Positions 37,327-46,557 are shown, counted from the stretch's first letter. The stretch is DNA of 64,000 nt from Prevotella sp. MGM1 (GCF_002933775.1 NZ_BEWV01000206.1:80094-144093), one strand, 5' to 3'. Notes: generated by a model not told the origin, from the letters alone. Numbers and translations: made by a program.

Positions 37327-38439
37327 TTACTTTCGTTTTTTCTTTAATTCCAATTTAGGTATTTTTATTTTTTGCCCCTCTTTTATTTTTGCATTCTGCT
37401 CCAAATCATTATAAACCTCAATATAGCATACCATACCATCACCCAAAGTGACCCGAGATATACCAGTAAGAGTTTCCCCCGCTTTAACTGTTCTCACATG
37501 ATCTGTCCCAATAATACGATAAGCACCTGTTCTCACACGATGATCTTTTGCTTCATATTGGTCATAATTCGATATTTGAATATTATCAAGAACAGTATTT
37601 TCTTGCTTTTGCAATGTATCTTTTTTGAATGCAACCTCACTCACATCTGATATCTCTTTTTTCTCAACTTTCGTTATTTTCTTTTTTATATTGATATTGG
37701 CCTTTTTAGCAACTGAAAATTTCGGAGTTTGAACATTTGGAGTTGAATCATATATTCCATAACGATAACCTCCATATGCAAATGCACAACATGCTATTGC
37801 TGAAATTATAAAAAAAACAATCTTATTGTCTTTTTTAGTTGATAACATTATACTGTTAATATTATCATCCGTCATATTTTGAGAATCTAACTCTCCTTTG
37901 GTTTCACTATTAATTTGAGAACTTAATAAAGAACTCTTACATTCCATTGGTCCTGCTACATTTTGCTTTTTATCTTCAACTTCATCATTCTCTATATCAT
38001 CAATCTTGCTATCCAAGAATACTTCTGTGTTATTTTCATTTATTACAGAATCACCGTCATCTTTTTTTTTGACTTCGTCCGCTTCTTGAACATTCTCATC
38101 TATATTAACTATTTCAATATCCTCCCCCAAAATAACTGTATCAAATTGTGAAAATGGTTTATTAACCAACTCTTTCATTGTTGAATCTGGTGTGAAAGTT
38201 ATTTTTCCATGACTTTCTATCACAACTCGTTCTCCAGTATTAACATTAACACTTTCACGAGCATCAACTCCAATTATTTTAAAAGTCCCCAATCCTTTAA
38301 CTTTGACAAACCCGTCATTGTCTAATCCCGTCCTTATTACATTAAATATTGCATTGGCAAAGCCTTCGGACTCCAGACTCCCCAACTGATACCTTTCAAT
38401 TAATACCTTTGATATTTCTTGTATTGAAATTCTCCCCAT
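37327..38439 (-). CDS. HU DNA-binding domain joined by a membrane helix to a LysM domain
   Basis: 370 residues. Residues 1-95 are an HU/IHF-like domain (Gly-Leu-Gly-Thr-Phe-Lys-Ile near 49-55, Ile-Thr-Phe-Thr-Pro-Asp near 80-85). About 100-200 is a strongly acidic, low-complexity linker. 206-226 is one hydrophobic helix preceded by Lys-Lys-Asp-Asn-Lys, which by the positive-inside rule puts the N-terminus in the cytoplasm. 240-290 is a Lys-rich spacer. 308-362 is a LysM domain (Val-Lys-Ala-Gly-Glu-Thr-Leu ... Ile-Lys-Glu-Gly-Gln-Lys-Ile-Lys-Ile-Pro) that would face the periplasm and bind peptidoglycan. It is 1 bp after a conventional HU gene. The architecture suggests a physical link between nucleoid and cell wall; this is inference. 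Confidence 0.85.
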   Translation of the reverse strand: MGRISIQEISKVLIERYQLGSLESEGFANAIFNVIRTGLDNDGFVKVKGLGTFKIIGVDARESVNVNTGERVVIESHGKITFTPDSTMKELVNKPFSQFDTVILGEDIEIVNIDENVQEADEVKKKDDGDSVINENNTEVFLDSKIDDIENDEVEDKKQNVAGPMECKSSLLSSQINSETKGELDSQNMTDDNINSIMLSTKKDNKIVFFIISAIACCAFAYGGYRYGIYDSTPNVQTPKFSVAKKANINIKKKITKVEKKEISDVSEVAFKKDTLQKQENTVLDNIQISNYDQYEAKDHRVRTGAYRIIGTDHVRTVKAGETLTGISRVTLGDGMVCYIEVYNDLEQNAKIKEGQKIKIPKLELKKKRK

Positions 38440-38440
38440 T

Positions 38441-38731
38441 TTATTTATCCTTACTTTCTGTCTTTAACTTATCTTTCCATGACGTATTGGGTTTGAACCC
38501 CAGTACAAGCTTTGGAGGAACAAGCATACGCTGCTGTGTTGAAGGATTAATCATTATACGCTCCAGCTTCTTCTTTACTTTGAAACAACCAAAATTTGAT
38601 ATCATCACAGAATCTCCATCCATGAATTTATCACTCATAACATCTATGATATCTGTAACCATTCTTTGTGTATCAGATATACCATAACCTGTATCACGAG
38701 CCAATGCTGAAATAAACTCTTTATTATTCAT
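38441..38731 (-). CDS. HU-family DNA-binding protein
   Basis: 96 residues from the ATG at 38731; a TTG at 38740 would overlap rimO. A single HU fold: helical N-terminus, Val-Met-Ile-Ser-Asn-Phe-Gly-Cys-Phe-Lys-Val near 45-55, and a beta-arm with Asn-Pro-Ser-Thr-Gln-Gln-Arg-Met and Pro-Pro-Lys-Leu-Val-Leu-Gly-Phe-Lys-Pro. It binds and bends DNA. It is paired with the HU/LysM gene downstream, possibly as a heterodimer partner for it. Confidence 0.88.
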   Translation of the reverse strand: MNNKEFISALARDTGYGISDTQRMVTDIIDVMSDKFMDGDSVMISNFGCFKVKKKLERIMINPSTQQRMLVPPKLVLGFKPNTSWKDKLKTESKDK

Positions 38732-38736
38732 TATTC

Positions 38737-40038
38737 TCAATTTTGTATGACAGTTCCAAATAAATCAAAACTTTCTGCATCAACAATCTTCACATCATAA
38801 AAACTACCTATAATCAATCGTCTCTCCGCAATAGGAATCAAAACTTCCGGATCTACTTCTGGAGAACTGTATTCTGTACGTCCTACATAATACTCTCCTT
38901 CTTTTCTATCTATCAACACACGTACTATATTTCCAATCCTTTCTGCTTCAAATTCTGCATTTATTCGTTGCTGCAAAGTCATAATTTTATCAAGACGTTG
39001 CTGCTTTATTTCTTCAGGAACATCATCTTCGTAATGTAATGCAGAATACGTATTTTCTTCTTCTGAATAAACGAATGCCCCCATACGTTCAAAACGCATT
39101 TCACGAACAAAATCGATCAGTTCATTAAATTCCTCTTCCGTCTCTCCAGGAAAACCGACCATTAATGTTGTCCTAATATAAATTCCTGGCACTTTCCTAC
39201 GTATACTTTCTATCAACTCATAAGTTTCTTTTTTAGTAATATTCCTATGCATACGCTTTAATACATTATCCGACACATGTTGTAAAGCAATATCCAAGTA
39301 TTTACATACATTCTGCTTTTCGCGCATCACATCCAATAATTCTAAAGGGAAATTTGCAGGATAAGCATAATGCAAACGAATCCATTCCACCCCCGGAATA
39401 TCTGCCATGCGGGATATCAATTCCGCAATATGCTGTCTACCATCTATATCTACACCATAATATGTAAGTTCTTGAGCGATTATCTGAAACTCCTTTGTTC
39501 CATCTGATACAAGTGAACGTACCTCATTTAATATTTCGTCCATCTGACGACTCTTATGCTTGCCTGTGATAATGGGTATTGCACAATAAGCACACCGTCT
39601 GTCGCAGCCTTCACTTATCTTTAGATAAGCATAATGCCGTGGAGTTGTTATATGATGTCTAATTCTTTCGGTCTCATCATCAGAAACTCCAAGTTCATTG
39701 AGTAATTCCGTATAATCAAACTTCCCATAATATTTATCGACTTGTGGTATCTCCGCTTCAAGTTCACCCTTGTATCTTTGTGACAAGCACCCCATCACAT
39801 AAAGTCTCTCTATCTTACCTTCATCTTTCGCCTGTGCAAATTCCAATATTGTATTTATACTTTCCTGTTTGGCGTCTCCAATAAATCCACATGTATTTAT
39901 TACAACTATTTCTCCATGAGGATTTTCACTATCATGAGTACAATAATACCCCTTATTTTCAAATTTGTTCATAAGAATTTCAGTATCCACCAAATTCTTA
40001 GAACACCCCATTGTGATAAAATCAATCGTTTTCTTCAC
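38737..40038 (-). CDS. rimO: Ribosomal protein S12 methylthiotransferase
   Basis: Radical-SAM enzyme adding a methylthio group to an aspartate of ribosomal protein S12. 433 residues. N-terminal UPF0004 domain with cluster cysteines 12, 50 and 84; the radical-SAM triad is Cys145-x3-Cys149-x2-Cys152; a TRAM domain closes the C-terminus (about 370-430). The start is a GTG at 40038, the only suitable start for the conserved Lys-Lys-Thr-Ile-Asp beginning. 3 bp after ftsY. Confidence 0.95.
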   Translation of the reverse strand: MKKTIDFITMGCSKNLVDTEILMNKFENKGYYCTHDSENPHGEIVVINTCGFIGDAKQESINTILEFAQAKDEGKIERLYVMGCLSQRYKGELEAEIPQVDKYYGKFDYTELLNELGVSDDETERIRHHITTPRHYAYLKISEGCDRRCAYCAIPIITGKHKSRQMDEILNEVRSLVSDGTKEFQIIAQELTYYGVDIDGRQHIAELISRMADIPGVEWIRLHYAYPANFPLELLDVMREKQNVCKYLDIALQHVSDNVLKRMHRNITKKETYELIESIRRKVPGIYIRTTLMVGFPGETEEEFNELIDFVREMRFERMGAFVYSEEENTYSALHYEDDVPEEIKQQRLDKIMTLQQRINAEFEAERIGNIVRVLIDRKEGEYYVGRTEYSSPEVDPEVLIPIAERRLIIGSFYDVKIVDAESFDLFGTVIQN

Positions 40039-40041
40039 TTT

Positions 40042-41001
40042 TCAATCTGTTGTATTAAACAGAGAATTTACAAAATGATGTTTTCTAAACAACTGTAAAT
40101 CTTCCATACCCTCACCAAGTCCTATATATTTCACAGGCACTTTCAATTGATCGCTTATGCCAATCACAACACCACCTTTGGCTGTGCCATCAAGTTTAGT
40201 TATAGCCAATGATGTAATCTGCGTAACCGCAGCAAACTGCTTGGCTTGTTCAAAAGCATTTTGGCCCGTACTTCCATCTAGCACAAGCATGACTTCATCC
40301 GGTGTTTGTGGAAGTACCTTTTTCATTACATCCTTTATTTTTTTTAACTCATTCATCAAGCCTATTTTATTATGAAGACGACCAGCCGTATCAATAATTA
40401 CAACATCAGCATCATTTGCTTTTGCACTACTTAGTGTGTCAAACGCCACAGATGCCGGGTCACTACCCATTTGCTGCTTAACAACAGGGACACCGACACG
40501 TTCTCCCCAAATGCAAAGTTGCTCCACAGCCGCAGCTCTAAATGTATCGGCTGCACCAAGATAGACTTTCTTTCCTGCTTTCTTAAATTGATAGGCAAGT
40601 TTTCCTATTGTTGTTGTTTTTCCAACACCATTTACTCCAACAACAAGTATTACATAAGGCTTATGACCAGAAGGCAACTCCCAATCATCATTATTCCCAT
40701 TATTATTTTCAGCAAGTAAAGATGCAATCTCATCACAAAGAATACGATTAAGCTCGGAAGTACTTACATATTTATCTCGTGCCACCCTATCCTCAATTCG
40801 CTGTATAATTTTCAGAGTTGTATCTACTCCTACATCACTCGTTATAAGTACTTCTTCCAAGTTGTCCAGAACGTCATCATCAACCTTCGACTTGCCTGCA
40901 ACCGCACGTGTCAATTTGTCAAATACACTTGTTTTAGTCTTTTCCAAGCCCTTATCAAGCGTTTCTTTTTTGTTCTTATTAAAAAAGCCGAAAATTCCCA
41001 T
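40042..41001 (-). CDS. ftsY: Signal recognition particle receptor FtsY
   Basis: GTPase that docks SRP-ribosome complexes at the membrane. 319 residues from the ATG at 41001. The frame continues upstream for 58 codons, but that part covers the promoter and reaches the tRNA-Asp region, so it is not translated. NG domain: Gly-Val-Asn-Gly-Val-Gly-Lys-Thr-Thr near 123, Asp-Thr-Phe-Arg-Ala-Ala near 152, Asp-Thr-Ala-Gly-Arg near 206, Thr-Lys-Leu-Asp-Gly-Thr-Ala-Lys-Gly-Gly near 269. It lacks the long acidic A domain of E. coli FtsY, as usual in Bacteroidetes. First gene of a four-gene operon. Confidence 0.95.
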   Translation of the reverse strand: MGIFGFFNKNKKETLDKGLEKTKTSVFDKLTRAVAGKSKVDDDVLDNLEEVLITSDVGVDTTLKIIQRIEDRVARDKYVSTSELNRILCDEIASLLAENNNGNNDDWELPSGHKPYVILVVGVNGVGKTTTIGKLAYQFKKAGKKVYLGAADTFRAAAVEQLCIWGERVGVPVVKQQMGSDPASVAFDTLSSAKANDADVVIIDTAGRLHNKIGLMNELKKIKDVMKKVLPQTPDEVMLVLDGSTGQNAFEQAKQFAAVTQITSLAITKLDGTAKGGVVIGISDQLKVPVKYIGLGEGMEDLQLFRKHHFVNSLFNTTD

Positions 41002-41019
41002 ATTAATACATTTTAGTTG

Positions 41020-41027
41020 CAAAGGTA
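41020..41027 (-). promoter_or_regulatory. -7 box for ftsY-rimO-HU-HU/LysM
   Basis: Reads TACCTTTG on the minus strand, 18 bp before the ftsY ATG. A TTTG lies farther off than the ideal 19-21 nt. A very short leader is implied. Confidence 0.5.
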
Positions 41028-41106
41028 CAACAAAAAAATTGATAGACGGAGAAAAACAAAGGAAAAACAAGAAAATACAAAACTCAAATGTGTTTATGTA
41101 ATAAAA

Positions 41107-41140
41107 TAAGAGTTCTGAAATATTTATTCCAGAACTCTTA
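41107..41140 (-). terminator. Terminator after tRNA-Asp
   Basis: 11-bp perfect stem (41107-41117 with 41130-41140; core AAGAGTTCTG/CAGAACTCTT), followed on the minus strand by TTTTATT. It starts 3 nt after the tRNA 3' end. Confidence 0.8.
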
Positions 41141-41142
41141 TG

Positions 41143-41216
41143 CGGTGCGTACGGGACTCGAACCCGTGACCCCATGCGTGACAGGCATGTATTCTAACCA
41201 ACTGAACTAACGCACC
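41143..41216 (-). tRNA. tRNA-Asp (GTC)
   Basis: 74 nt on the minus strand. The acceptor stem GGTGCGT pairs with ACGCACC; the discriminator is G73, an aspartate identity base. The anticodon arm is CATGC-CTGTCAC-GCATG with anticodon GTC. T arm CGGGTTCGAGTCCCG. CCA is not encoded. Confidence 0.97.
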
Positions 41217-41238
41217 AATCTTTCTCCGTTTGCGGATG

Positions 41239-41270
41239 CAAAGGTACTAATAAAAAATTGAACAACCAAA
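41239..41270 (-). promoter_or_regulatory. Promoter of tRNA-Asp
   Basis: Minus strand TTTG (41267-41270), 20-nt spacer, TACCTTTG (41239-41246), then GCATCCGCAAA. The same block occurs before tRNA-Arg. Confidence 0.82.
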
Positions 41271-41285
41271 TTTATTCTGTAAAAA

Positions 41286-41807
41286 TCACAAAAAAGTTTG
41301 TACCAATAGTGCATTTTGAAACCTATTACCGTCATACAACCAATCATGTAATACTCCACCGATTGAGTATCCCATTTTTTCAAACAAGTGTATAGATGCA
41401 TTATTAGTTTCAGCTACAAATGCATAAAGTTGATGCAAATGCAATATATTCTTAGAATACGTTGCAAGATGATTTAATATACTTCCGGCATATCCCTGAT
41501 TACGATATTTGTCAATAACAACAATACTGACTTCTGCACGCAAATGACGAGGATCAAAATTTATGACATCAGCGATCCCAACAATTTCATTATCTTTGTT
41601 TTCAACCATTAATCTTACTTGTTTGTCTGTATATATATCTCCGGTAACAGATAAGATATAATCATGCAGTGTAAATTTTGAATATGGCACATTAGTTATT
41701 CCGACATTCCACAACGCTACATTATTTTCTATTTCATAGAGAATTTCAAGATCTTCCGGTTCCAACGCCCGTAATTTTACATGTGGAAAAATATCCATAT
41801 CTCTCAT
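41286..41807 (-). CDS. GNAT-family N-acetyltransferase
   Basis: 173 residues. GNAT fold: Leu-Arg-Ala-Leu-Glu-Pro-Glu-Asp near 12, Ile-Gly-Asp-like start of the core near 74, the acetyl-CoA loop Lys-Tyr-Arg-Asn-Gln-Gly-Tyr-Ala near 98-105 (the R/Q-x-x-G-x-A motif), and Phe-Glu-Lys-Met-Gly-Tyr near 144. Closest in style to SpeG/RimJ-like enzymes, but the substrate is not predictable. Its ATG directly abuts the stop of the glycosyltransferase gene. The tRNA-Asp promoter begins 16 bp after its stop. Confidence 0.88.
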   Translation of the reverse strand: MRDMDIFPHVKLRALEPEDLEILYEIENNVALWNVGITNVPYSKFTLHDYILSVTGDIYTDKQVRLMVENKDNEIVGIADVINFDPRHLRAEVSIVVIDKYRNQGYAGSILNHLATYSKNILHLHQLYAFVAETNNASIHLFEKMGYSIGGVLHDWLYDGNRFQNALLVQTFL

Positions 41808-42998
41808 TTATCTTATTATTTCATCCGGAGTTATAAGTATCCCTGTATTAACGTTAAATGTTCCCAACTTGACATTAGTATCCTTATTTTTTGACATAAA
41901 ATTAATTATATTCTCATAACTGTACACTGTTGTATCAAAAACTATATATGTCACCGCCTTTCCATCCGCACAAACTGAGAAAGGTATTTTCCTTATTTCA
42001 TTCTCATTTTTCACACAAAACGATTCTGTCGTTAATCCCATACGATGGGATATTTCTATACACGATTTCAACATTCTTTCATTTCCGATAAATATAAACT
42101 TAGGCTCATTACCAAACTTTTCTACAAAACCGAGAGATTTACGCATCCATTTAGTCATCATCACAACAAACGCAATAAAAGCCTTCATGTATATGGCAAC
42201 CTTTATAGGCAAAACAACCCCCAATTTAAGATGTCCATAATGCTTACGAAAAAAGATCAACATGGCTTGATAAAACACATGAACGTATCTAAAAGATGTC
42301 TTGTGCGTGCTTTCTCCTTTATAATGCAATATTTGAAACGGCAAATACCAGTTATCAAATCCCCCCTTCAGTAATCTATATGACAAATCAATATCCTCTC
42401 CATACATAAAAAAATCAGTATCAAGAAGTCCCACTTTATCAAGCGCAGAGCGCCTTACCAAAAAGAATGCTCCGCTTACCACATCTATTTTTGCCGGTTT
42501 GTCCCAGTCCAAATAACTCATATAATAACGTCCGAAACGTTTACTTTTCGGAAATTTTGCGCAAAGTCCGCACATTTTATAAAAAGAAGTCATTGGTGTA
42601 GGTAAACCACGTCGCGATTCCATTGCCACAGTCCCGTCTGCATTATACATCTTAACCCCGACTCCTCCTGCATTCAAATGCTTATCCGAAAATTCTAAAG
42701 CCCCACGAATTGTATTCTCACACACAAACGTATCAGGATTAAGCAGCAATATATATTCTCCCGAAGAGCGTCTTATCGCAATATTATTAGCTCTTGCAAA
42801 CCCTAAATTTCTATTAGACTCTATTATATTTACATATTCAAACCGCTTACGAAGATACCCGATAGAATCATCTTCTGAATGATTGTCAACTACAAAAATT
42901 TCACTTTCTATACCTTTGAGAGCTTTCTCCAAACTATTAAGACACTGCTCTATATAGTATTTTACATTATAGTTTACGATTACAACTGTCAGTTTCAT
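41808..42998 (-). CDS. Family 2 glycosyltransferase with C-terminal extension
   Basis: 396 residues. GT-A domain at about 1-235: Val-Val-Ile-Val-Asn-Tyr-Asn-Val near 4, Val-Val-Asp-Asn-His-Ser near 35, Asn-Arg-Asn-Leu-Gly-Phe-Ala-Arg-Ala-Asn-Asn near 62-72, the metal site Asn-Pro-Asp-Thr near 87, and a Tyr-Gly-Glu-Asp-Ile-Asp-Leu acceptor motif near 200. This is rhamnosyl/WbbL-like. A helical membrane-facing stretch lies near 265-285, then about 100 residues with no recognised domain that may be a Rossmann-like module. Probably acts in surface polysaccharide or glycolipid synthesis. It overlaps the upstream gene by four bases (ATGA). Confidence 0.9.
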   Translation of the reverse strand: MKLTVVIVNYNVKYYIEQCLNSLEKALKGIESEIFVVDNHSEDDSIGYLRKRFEYVNIIESNRNLGFARANNIAIRRSSGEYILLLNPDTFVCENTIRGALEFSDKHLNAGGVGVKMYNADGTVAMESRRGLPTPMTSFYKMCGLCAKFPKSKRFGRYYMSYLDWDKPAKIDVVSGAFFLVRRSALDKVGLLDTDFFMYGEDIDLSYRLLKGGFDNWYLPFQILHYKGESTHKTSFRYVHVFYQAMLIFFRKHYGHLKLGVVLPIKVAIYMKAFIAFVVMMTKWMRKSLGFVEKFGNEPKFIFIGNERMLKSCIEISHRMGLTTESFCVKNENEIRKIPFSVCADGKAVTYIVFDTTVYSYENIINFMSKNKDTNVKLGTFNVNTGILITPDEIIR

Positions 42999-43426
42999 CC
43001 CCTTGCATTATATAGTTCCTCCTCACATTTTGTCTTGCCTGGATACACAAAAAACATGCTTATAAATACTATAATAGCAAGATAACCGAATGAACTTTGC
43101 ATGAATAGATAATACAACAAAATATTCATTGCAAACAAACTGCCAAGGATAACCAACCTTATCTTGCCCCATTTTACTAACGCACGTTTTCCACTGAAAG
43201 CCAATTCCTTACGAACTTTGGTAAACTTAAACAACCGAAGTGAGACTGGTATACATATTATGGTTACCAATTCCATAACAGACATAACGACAAACTCTAA
43301 TTGACCGTATGCATCTAAAAGTATTCCTTGTCCTATACCCCAAAGCTCAAAAAAGCCAACAAATAATAATGGCAACAATATCGCAATAATGAATATTGTC
43401 AATAGATTTTTTCTTGTTTTATCCAT
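42995..43426 (-). CDS. Small membrane protein, four helices, unknown function
   Basis: 143 residues from the ATG at 43426; a TTG at 43447 would overlap recR. Four predicted helices (about 8-30, 45-65, 85-105, 108-126) and a short cytoplasmic tail with Cys-Glu-Glu-Glu. Lys/Arg are concentrated between helices 2 and 3. No domain recognised. Position between recR and the GT2 gene, with four-base coupling to the latter, suggests co-expression rather than a shared pathway. Confidence 0.78.
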   Translation of the reverse strand: MDKTRKNLLTIFIIAILLPLLFVGFFELWGIGQGILLDAYGQLEFVVMSVMELVTIICIPVSLRLFKFTKVRKELAFSGKRALVKWGKIRLVILGSLFAMNILLYYLFMQSSFGYLAIIVFISMFFVYPGKTKCEEELYNARG

Positions 43427-43433
43427 ATTAGAT

Positions 43434-44048
43434 TTATTTTTTATCAAATGGTGTCCTGTTTAATATAGATCTACCAAGAGTAACTTCGTCTGTATACTCC
43501 AATTCGTCTCCAACAGATATGCCTCTTGCGATAACGCTAAGTTCAATATCAAACGACGATAGTTTCCTGTATATGTAAAAGTTGGTCGTATCACCTTCCA
43601 TAGTCGAACTCAGAGCCAATATCACCTCTTTTATATCACCTTCAGATACCCTGTTTACAAGAGACTCTATCTCTATATCTCCTGGGCCAATACCATCCAT
43701 AGGCGATATTACTCCACCAAGAACATGATATAAACCATCGAACTGCTGCGTATTTTCGACAGCCATAACATCCTGAATATTTTCCACTACACATATAACA
43801 GTGCTGTCACGCCTCATATCTGCACATATAGGACAAATATCCGTATCGCTGATATTATGGCATTTAGAACAATGCTTTACTTCATTGCGCATTTTACTTA
43901 TTGAACCCGCAAAAGCATTTACAGATTCCACGTCCTGCCGCAATAGATGAAGAACCAACCTAAGAGCGGTCTTGCGCCCCACTCCCGGTAGTTTGGCAAA
44001 CTCGCCCACCGCCTTTTCAAGTAATCGTGAAGGATAATGATGTTCCAT
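43434..44048 (-). CDS. recR: Recombination mediator RecR
   Basis: 204 residues. Helix-hairpin-helix start Leu-Pro-Gly-Val-Gly-Arg-Lys-Thr near 20; zinc finger Cys-x2-Cys ... Cys-x2-Cys (Cys-Ser-Lys-Cys and Cys-Pro-Ile-Cys, near 58-73); Toprim domain starting Val-Ile-Cys-Val-Val-Glu near 82. Loads RecA at gaps with RecF and RecO. 7 bp after the ABC-F gene. Confidence 0.96.
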   Translation of the reverse strand: MEHHYPSRLLEKAVGEFAKLPGVGRKTALRLVLHLLRQDVESVNAFAGSISKMRNEVKHCSKCHNISDTDICPICADMRRDSTVICVVENIQDVMAVENTQQFDGLYHVLGGVISPMDGIGPGDIEIESLVNRVSEGDIKEVILALSSTMEGDTTNFYIYRKLSSFDIELSVIARGISVGDELEYTDEVTLGRSILNRTPFDKK

Positions 44049-44055
44049 GCCTGAA

Positions 44056-45846
44056 TTACTTTATTTCTATCTCACTAAGTTCAAGCCATCTCATACTTTT
44101 CTCTTCCAGTTCTTGTTGTAATACGGGAAGTCGCTTACTATTCTCAGTCAATTCATCAACACTAAGTGTTCCGCTGCACAATGCAGCTTCAATATTCTTC
44201 TGTTCATGCTCCAAATCTGATATTTCTTTTTCCAATATAGAGAACTCCATCTTTTCTTTGTAAGTCATCCTACGCCTTGTATCATTATGGTAGTTCTTTT
44301 TACCCGATACCTTTTTGTCACATCCCACCTTTCTATCTTCCTTAGCCGACTCCAATGCATTCCACGATCTGTATTGCGTATAATTACCGGGAAAATCCTT
44401 TATTTCCCCATTGCCCTTGAATACTAGAAGATGATCAACTACCTTATCCATAAAATAACGGTCATGGCTCACAACAATGACACACCCTGGAAAATCGGCA
44501 AGATACTCCTCCAACACCTGAAGTGTCACTATGTCAAGATCATTCGTCGGCTCGTCTAATACAAGAAAATTAGGATTACGCATCAGAACCGTACATAAAT
44601 AAAGTTTACGCCGCTCGCCGCCACTCAACTTATATACGTAGTTATGCTGCTGCTCGGGAGTAAACATGAAATACTGCAGAAATTGAGATGCCGTCATATG
44701 ACGTCCGCCACCTAAATCAATATAGTCAGCAATTGCCGTTATAACATCTATAACTTTTTGTCTTTCATCAAATACAAGACCTTCTTGGGAAAAATAACCG
44801 AACCGTACAGTCTCACCAACAACGATTTTACCAGAATCAGGTTTCTCTTGCCCAATTAGCATTTTGACAAATGTCGACTTTCCTGTGCCATTATTTCCTA
44901 CTATACCCATTTTCTCATACCGTGAAAAATTATAATAGAAATCATTCATCACCACACACTCAGGCGACCATGCTTTGGATATATACTGGCATTCAAAAAT
45001 TTTTGTACCTATATATACACTACTTGATTTCAACCGTATCTGTCGCTCCTCTACACGCCGTTTAGCCACCTTTTCCAACTCATAGAAAGCCTCCTCCCTG
45101 TATCTTGCCTTATGCCCTCGAGCCTGAGGCATACGCCGCATCCAATCCAACTCTGTTCTATAAAGATTATTAGCCCGTGCAATCTCAGCGTTTTTGGCAT
45201 CTATACGTTCTTGTCGTTTTTCTAAATAATAACTATAGTTTCCACGATAGGTATATATTTTATTGTCGTCAAGCTCCAAAATAACACTGCACACCCTGTC
45301 AAGAAAGAACCTGTCATGGGTCACCATCAGTAAAGTTTTGTTACCGCGGGCAAGAAACAATTCCAACCACTCTATCATTTCAAGATCAAGATGGTTTGTC
45401 GGCTCATCGAGTATCAATAAATCAGGCTCCGTAATAAGTACATTTGCCAATGCGACCCTTTTTTGCTGACCTCCACTAAGCTGATTGATCTGTTGAGAAA
45501 GATCTGTAATTTTAAGCTTTGTCAATATTTGCTTGGCCTTAAGCACCATTTCATCGTCACCACGATGATTGAAGCAAGCGTCAAGTACGGAATCTTCCGG
45601 ATTAAATTTAGGAGACTGTTCAAGGTACCCTATTTTCAAATTGCGCCTAAAAACAATTTCTCCGGAATCATAAGTATCTTGCCCAGATATAATAGACAAT
45701 AACGTTGATTTACCCGTACCGTTTTTTGCTATAAGTCCTACTTTCTTGCCTTCTGCTATGCTGAAACTTATATCCTCAAATAATGTAAGAGCACCAAATG
45801 ATTTTGTCAGGTTCTGAACATCTAAATATGGAATTTCTTTTGCCAT
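44056..45846 (-). CDS. ABC-F family ATPase (Uup-like)
   Basis: 596 residues, two ABC domains and no membrane part. Domain 1: Gly-Thr-Gly-Lys-Ser-Thr near 43, Leu-Ser-Gly-Gly-Gln near 123, Asp-Glu-Pro-Thr-Asn-His near 147. Domain 2: Gly-Asn-Asn-Gly-Thr-Gly-Lys-Ser near 319, Leu-Ser-Gly-Gly-Glu near 405, Asp-Glu-Pro-Thr-Asn-Asp near 430. The linker between domains is Arg-rich, and a coiled-coil C-terminal tail (about 535-596) is typical of the Uup branch, which binds DNA or stalled ribosomes. 9 bp after engB. Confidence 0.92.
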   Translation of the reverse strand: MAKEIPYLDVQNLTKSFGALTLFEDISFSIAEGKKVGLIAKNGTGKSTLLSIISGQDTYDSGEIVFRRNLKIGYLEQSPKFNPEDSVLDACFNHRGDDEMVLKAKQILTKLKITDLSQQINQLSGGQQKRVALANVLITEPDLLILDEPTNHLDLEMIEWLELFLARGNKTLLMVTHDRFFLDRVCSVILELDDNKIYTYRGNYSYYLEKRQERIDAKNAEIARANNLYRTELDWMRRMPQARGHKARYREEAFYELEKVAKRRVEERQIRLKSSSVYIGTKIFECQYISKAWSPECVVMNDFYYNFSRYEKMGIVGNNGTGKSTFVKMLIGQEKPDSGKIVVGETVRFGYFSQEGLVFDERQKVIDVITAIADYIDLGGGRHMTASQFLQYFMFTPEQQHNYVYKLSGGERRKLYLCTVLMRNPNFLVLDEPTNDLDIVTLQVLEEYLADFPGCVIVVSHDRYFMDKVVDHLLVFKGNGEIKDFPGNYTQYRSWNALESAKEDRKVGCDKKVSGKKNYHNDTRRRMTYKEKMEFSILEKEISDLEHEQKNIEAALCSGTLSVDELTENSKRLPVLQQELEEKSMRWLELSEIEIK

Positions 45847-45855
45847 TGCGTTATT

Positions 45856-46458
45856 TTATTCAGCAAATGTCTTGTTTACTGCTTCTATATAATTAAGTAC
45901 TTCATCCCGTCCTTGCCTATTTTCTGACGATGTTACAAACATTGGTGGAAGTTCTTCCCATGTCTCACCTAGTTTCTTTTTATAAGATATAAGGTTTGAT
46001 TGCACTTTTGTTGTATTAAGTTTGTCTGCTTTCGTGAAAACAATTGCAAAAGGCACACTGCTAGCACCAAGCCAATTTATAAAGTCTATATCTATTTTCT
46101 GGGCTTCAAGACGAATATCCACAAGTACAAAAACATTTACAAGCTGTTCTCTTTGCAATATATATCCGTTTATCATCTGTTCCAGTTTCGCTATCTCTTT
46201 TTTTGAACGTTTTGCGAAACCATATCCAGGCAAGTCGACAAGATACCATTCTTTATTTATTATAAAATGATTTATCAGCATTGTTTTGCCAGGTGTAGCG
46301 GATGTTTTTGCCAATTTTTTATTTCTACACAACATATTTATCAGGCTCGACTTACCCACATTGGATCTTCCGATAAATGCATATTCAGGTTTCACATCCT
46401 TAGGGCACATTGATACCATGGGGGAACTTATGACATACTCAGCGTTCTTTATTTCCAT
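45856..46458 (-). CDS. engB: Ribosome biogenesis GTPase EngB/YsxC
   Basis: 200 residues. G1 Gly-Arg-Ser-Asn-Val-Gly-Lys-Ser-Ser near 30-38, G3 Asp-Leu-Pro-Gly-Tyr-Gly near 76, G4 Thr-Lys-Ala-Asp near 141. Needed for large-subunit assembly. It heads the operon engB-abcF-recR-membrane protein-GT2-GNAT and is driven by a strong promoter 23-53 bp upstream. Confidence 0.95.
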   Translation of the reverse strand: MEIKNAEYVISSPMVSMCPKDVKPEYAFIGRSNVGKSSLINMLCRNKKLAKTSATPGKTMLINHFIINKEWYLVDLPGYGFAKRSKKEIAKLEQMINGYILQREQLVNVFVLVDIRLEAQKIDIDFINWLGASSVPFAIVFTKADKLNTTKVQSNLISYKKKLGETWEELPPMFVTSSENRQGRDEVLNYIEAVNKTFAE

Positions 46459-46480
46459 ATCAATAATACTATTTAAGGTG

Positions 46481-46511
46481 CAAATTTACGGTAAAATAGA
46501 CAAAACACAAA
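46481..46511 (-). promoter_or_regulatory. Promoter of the engB operon
   Basis: Minus strand TTTG (46508-46511), 19-nt spacer, TAAATTTG (46481-46488). Confidence 0.78.
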
Positions 46512-46557
46512 ATAAAAACAATACTTTTAGACTTATGTTATAATGTATATAAAATAA

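Noticed and set aside
41002..41175. 58-codon N-terminal extension of FtsY
   Set aside because: It covers the ftsY -7 box and terminator and runs into the tRNA-Asp gene; the ATG at 41001 gives the normal FtsY start.
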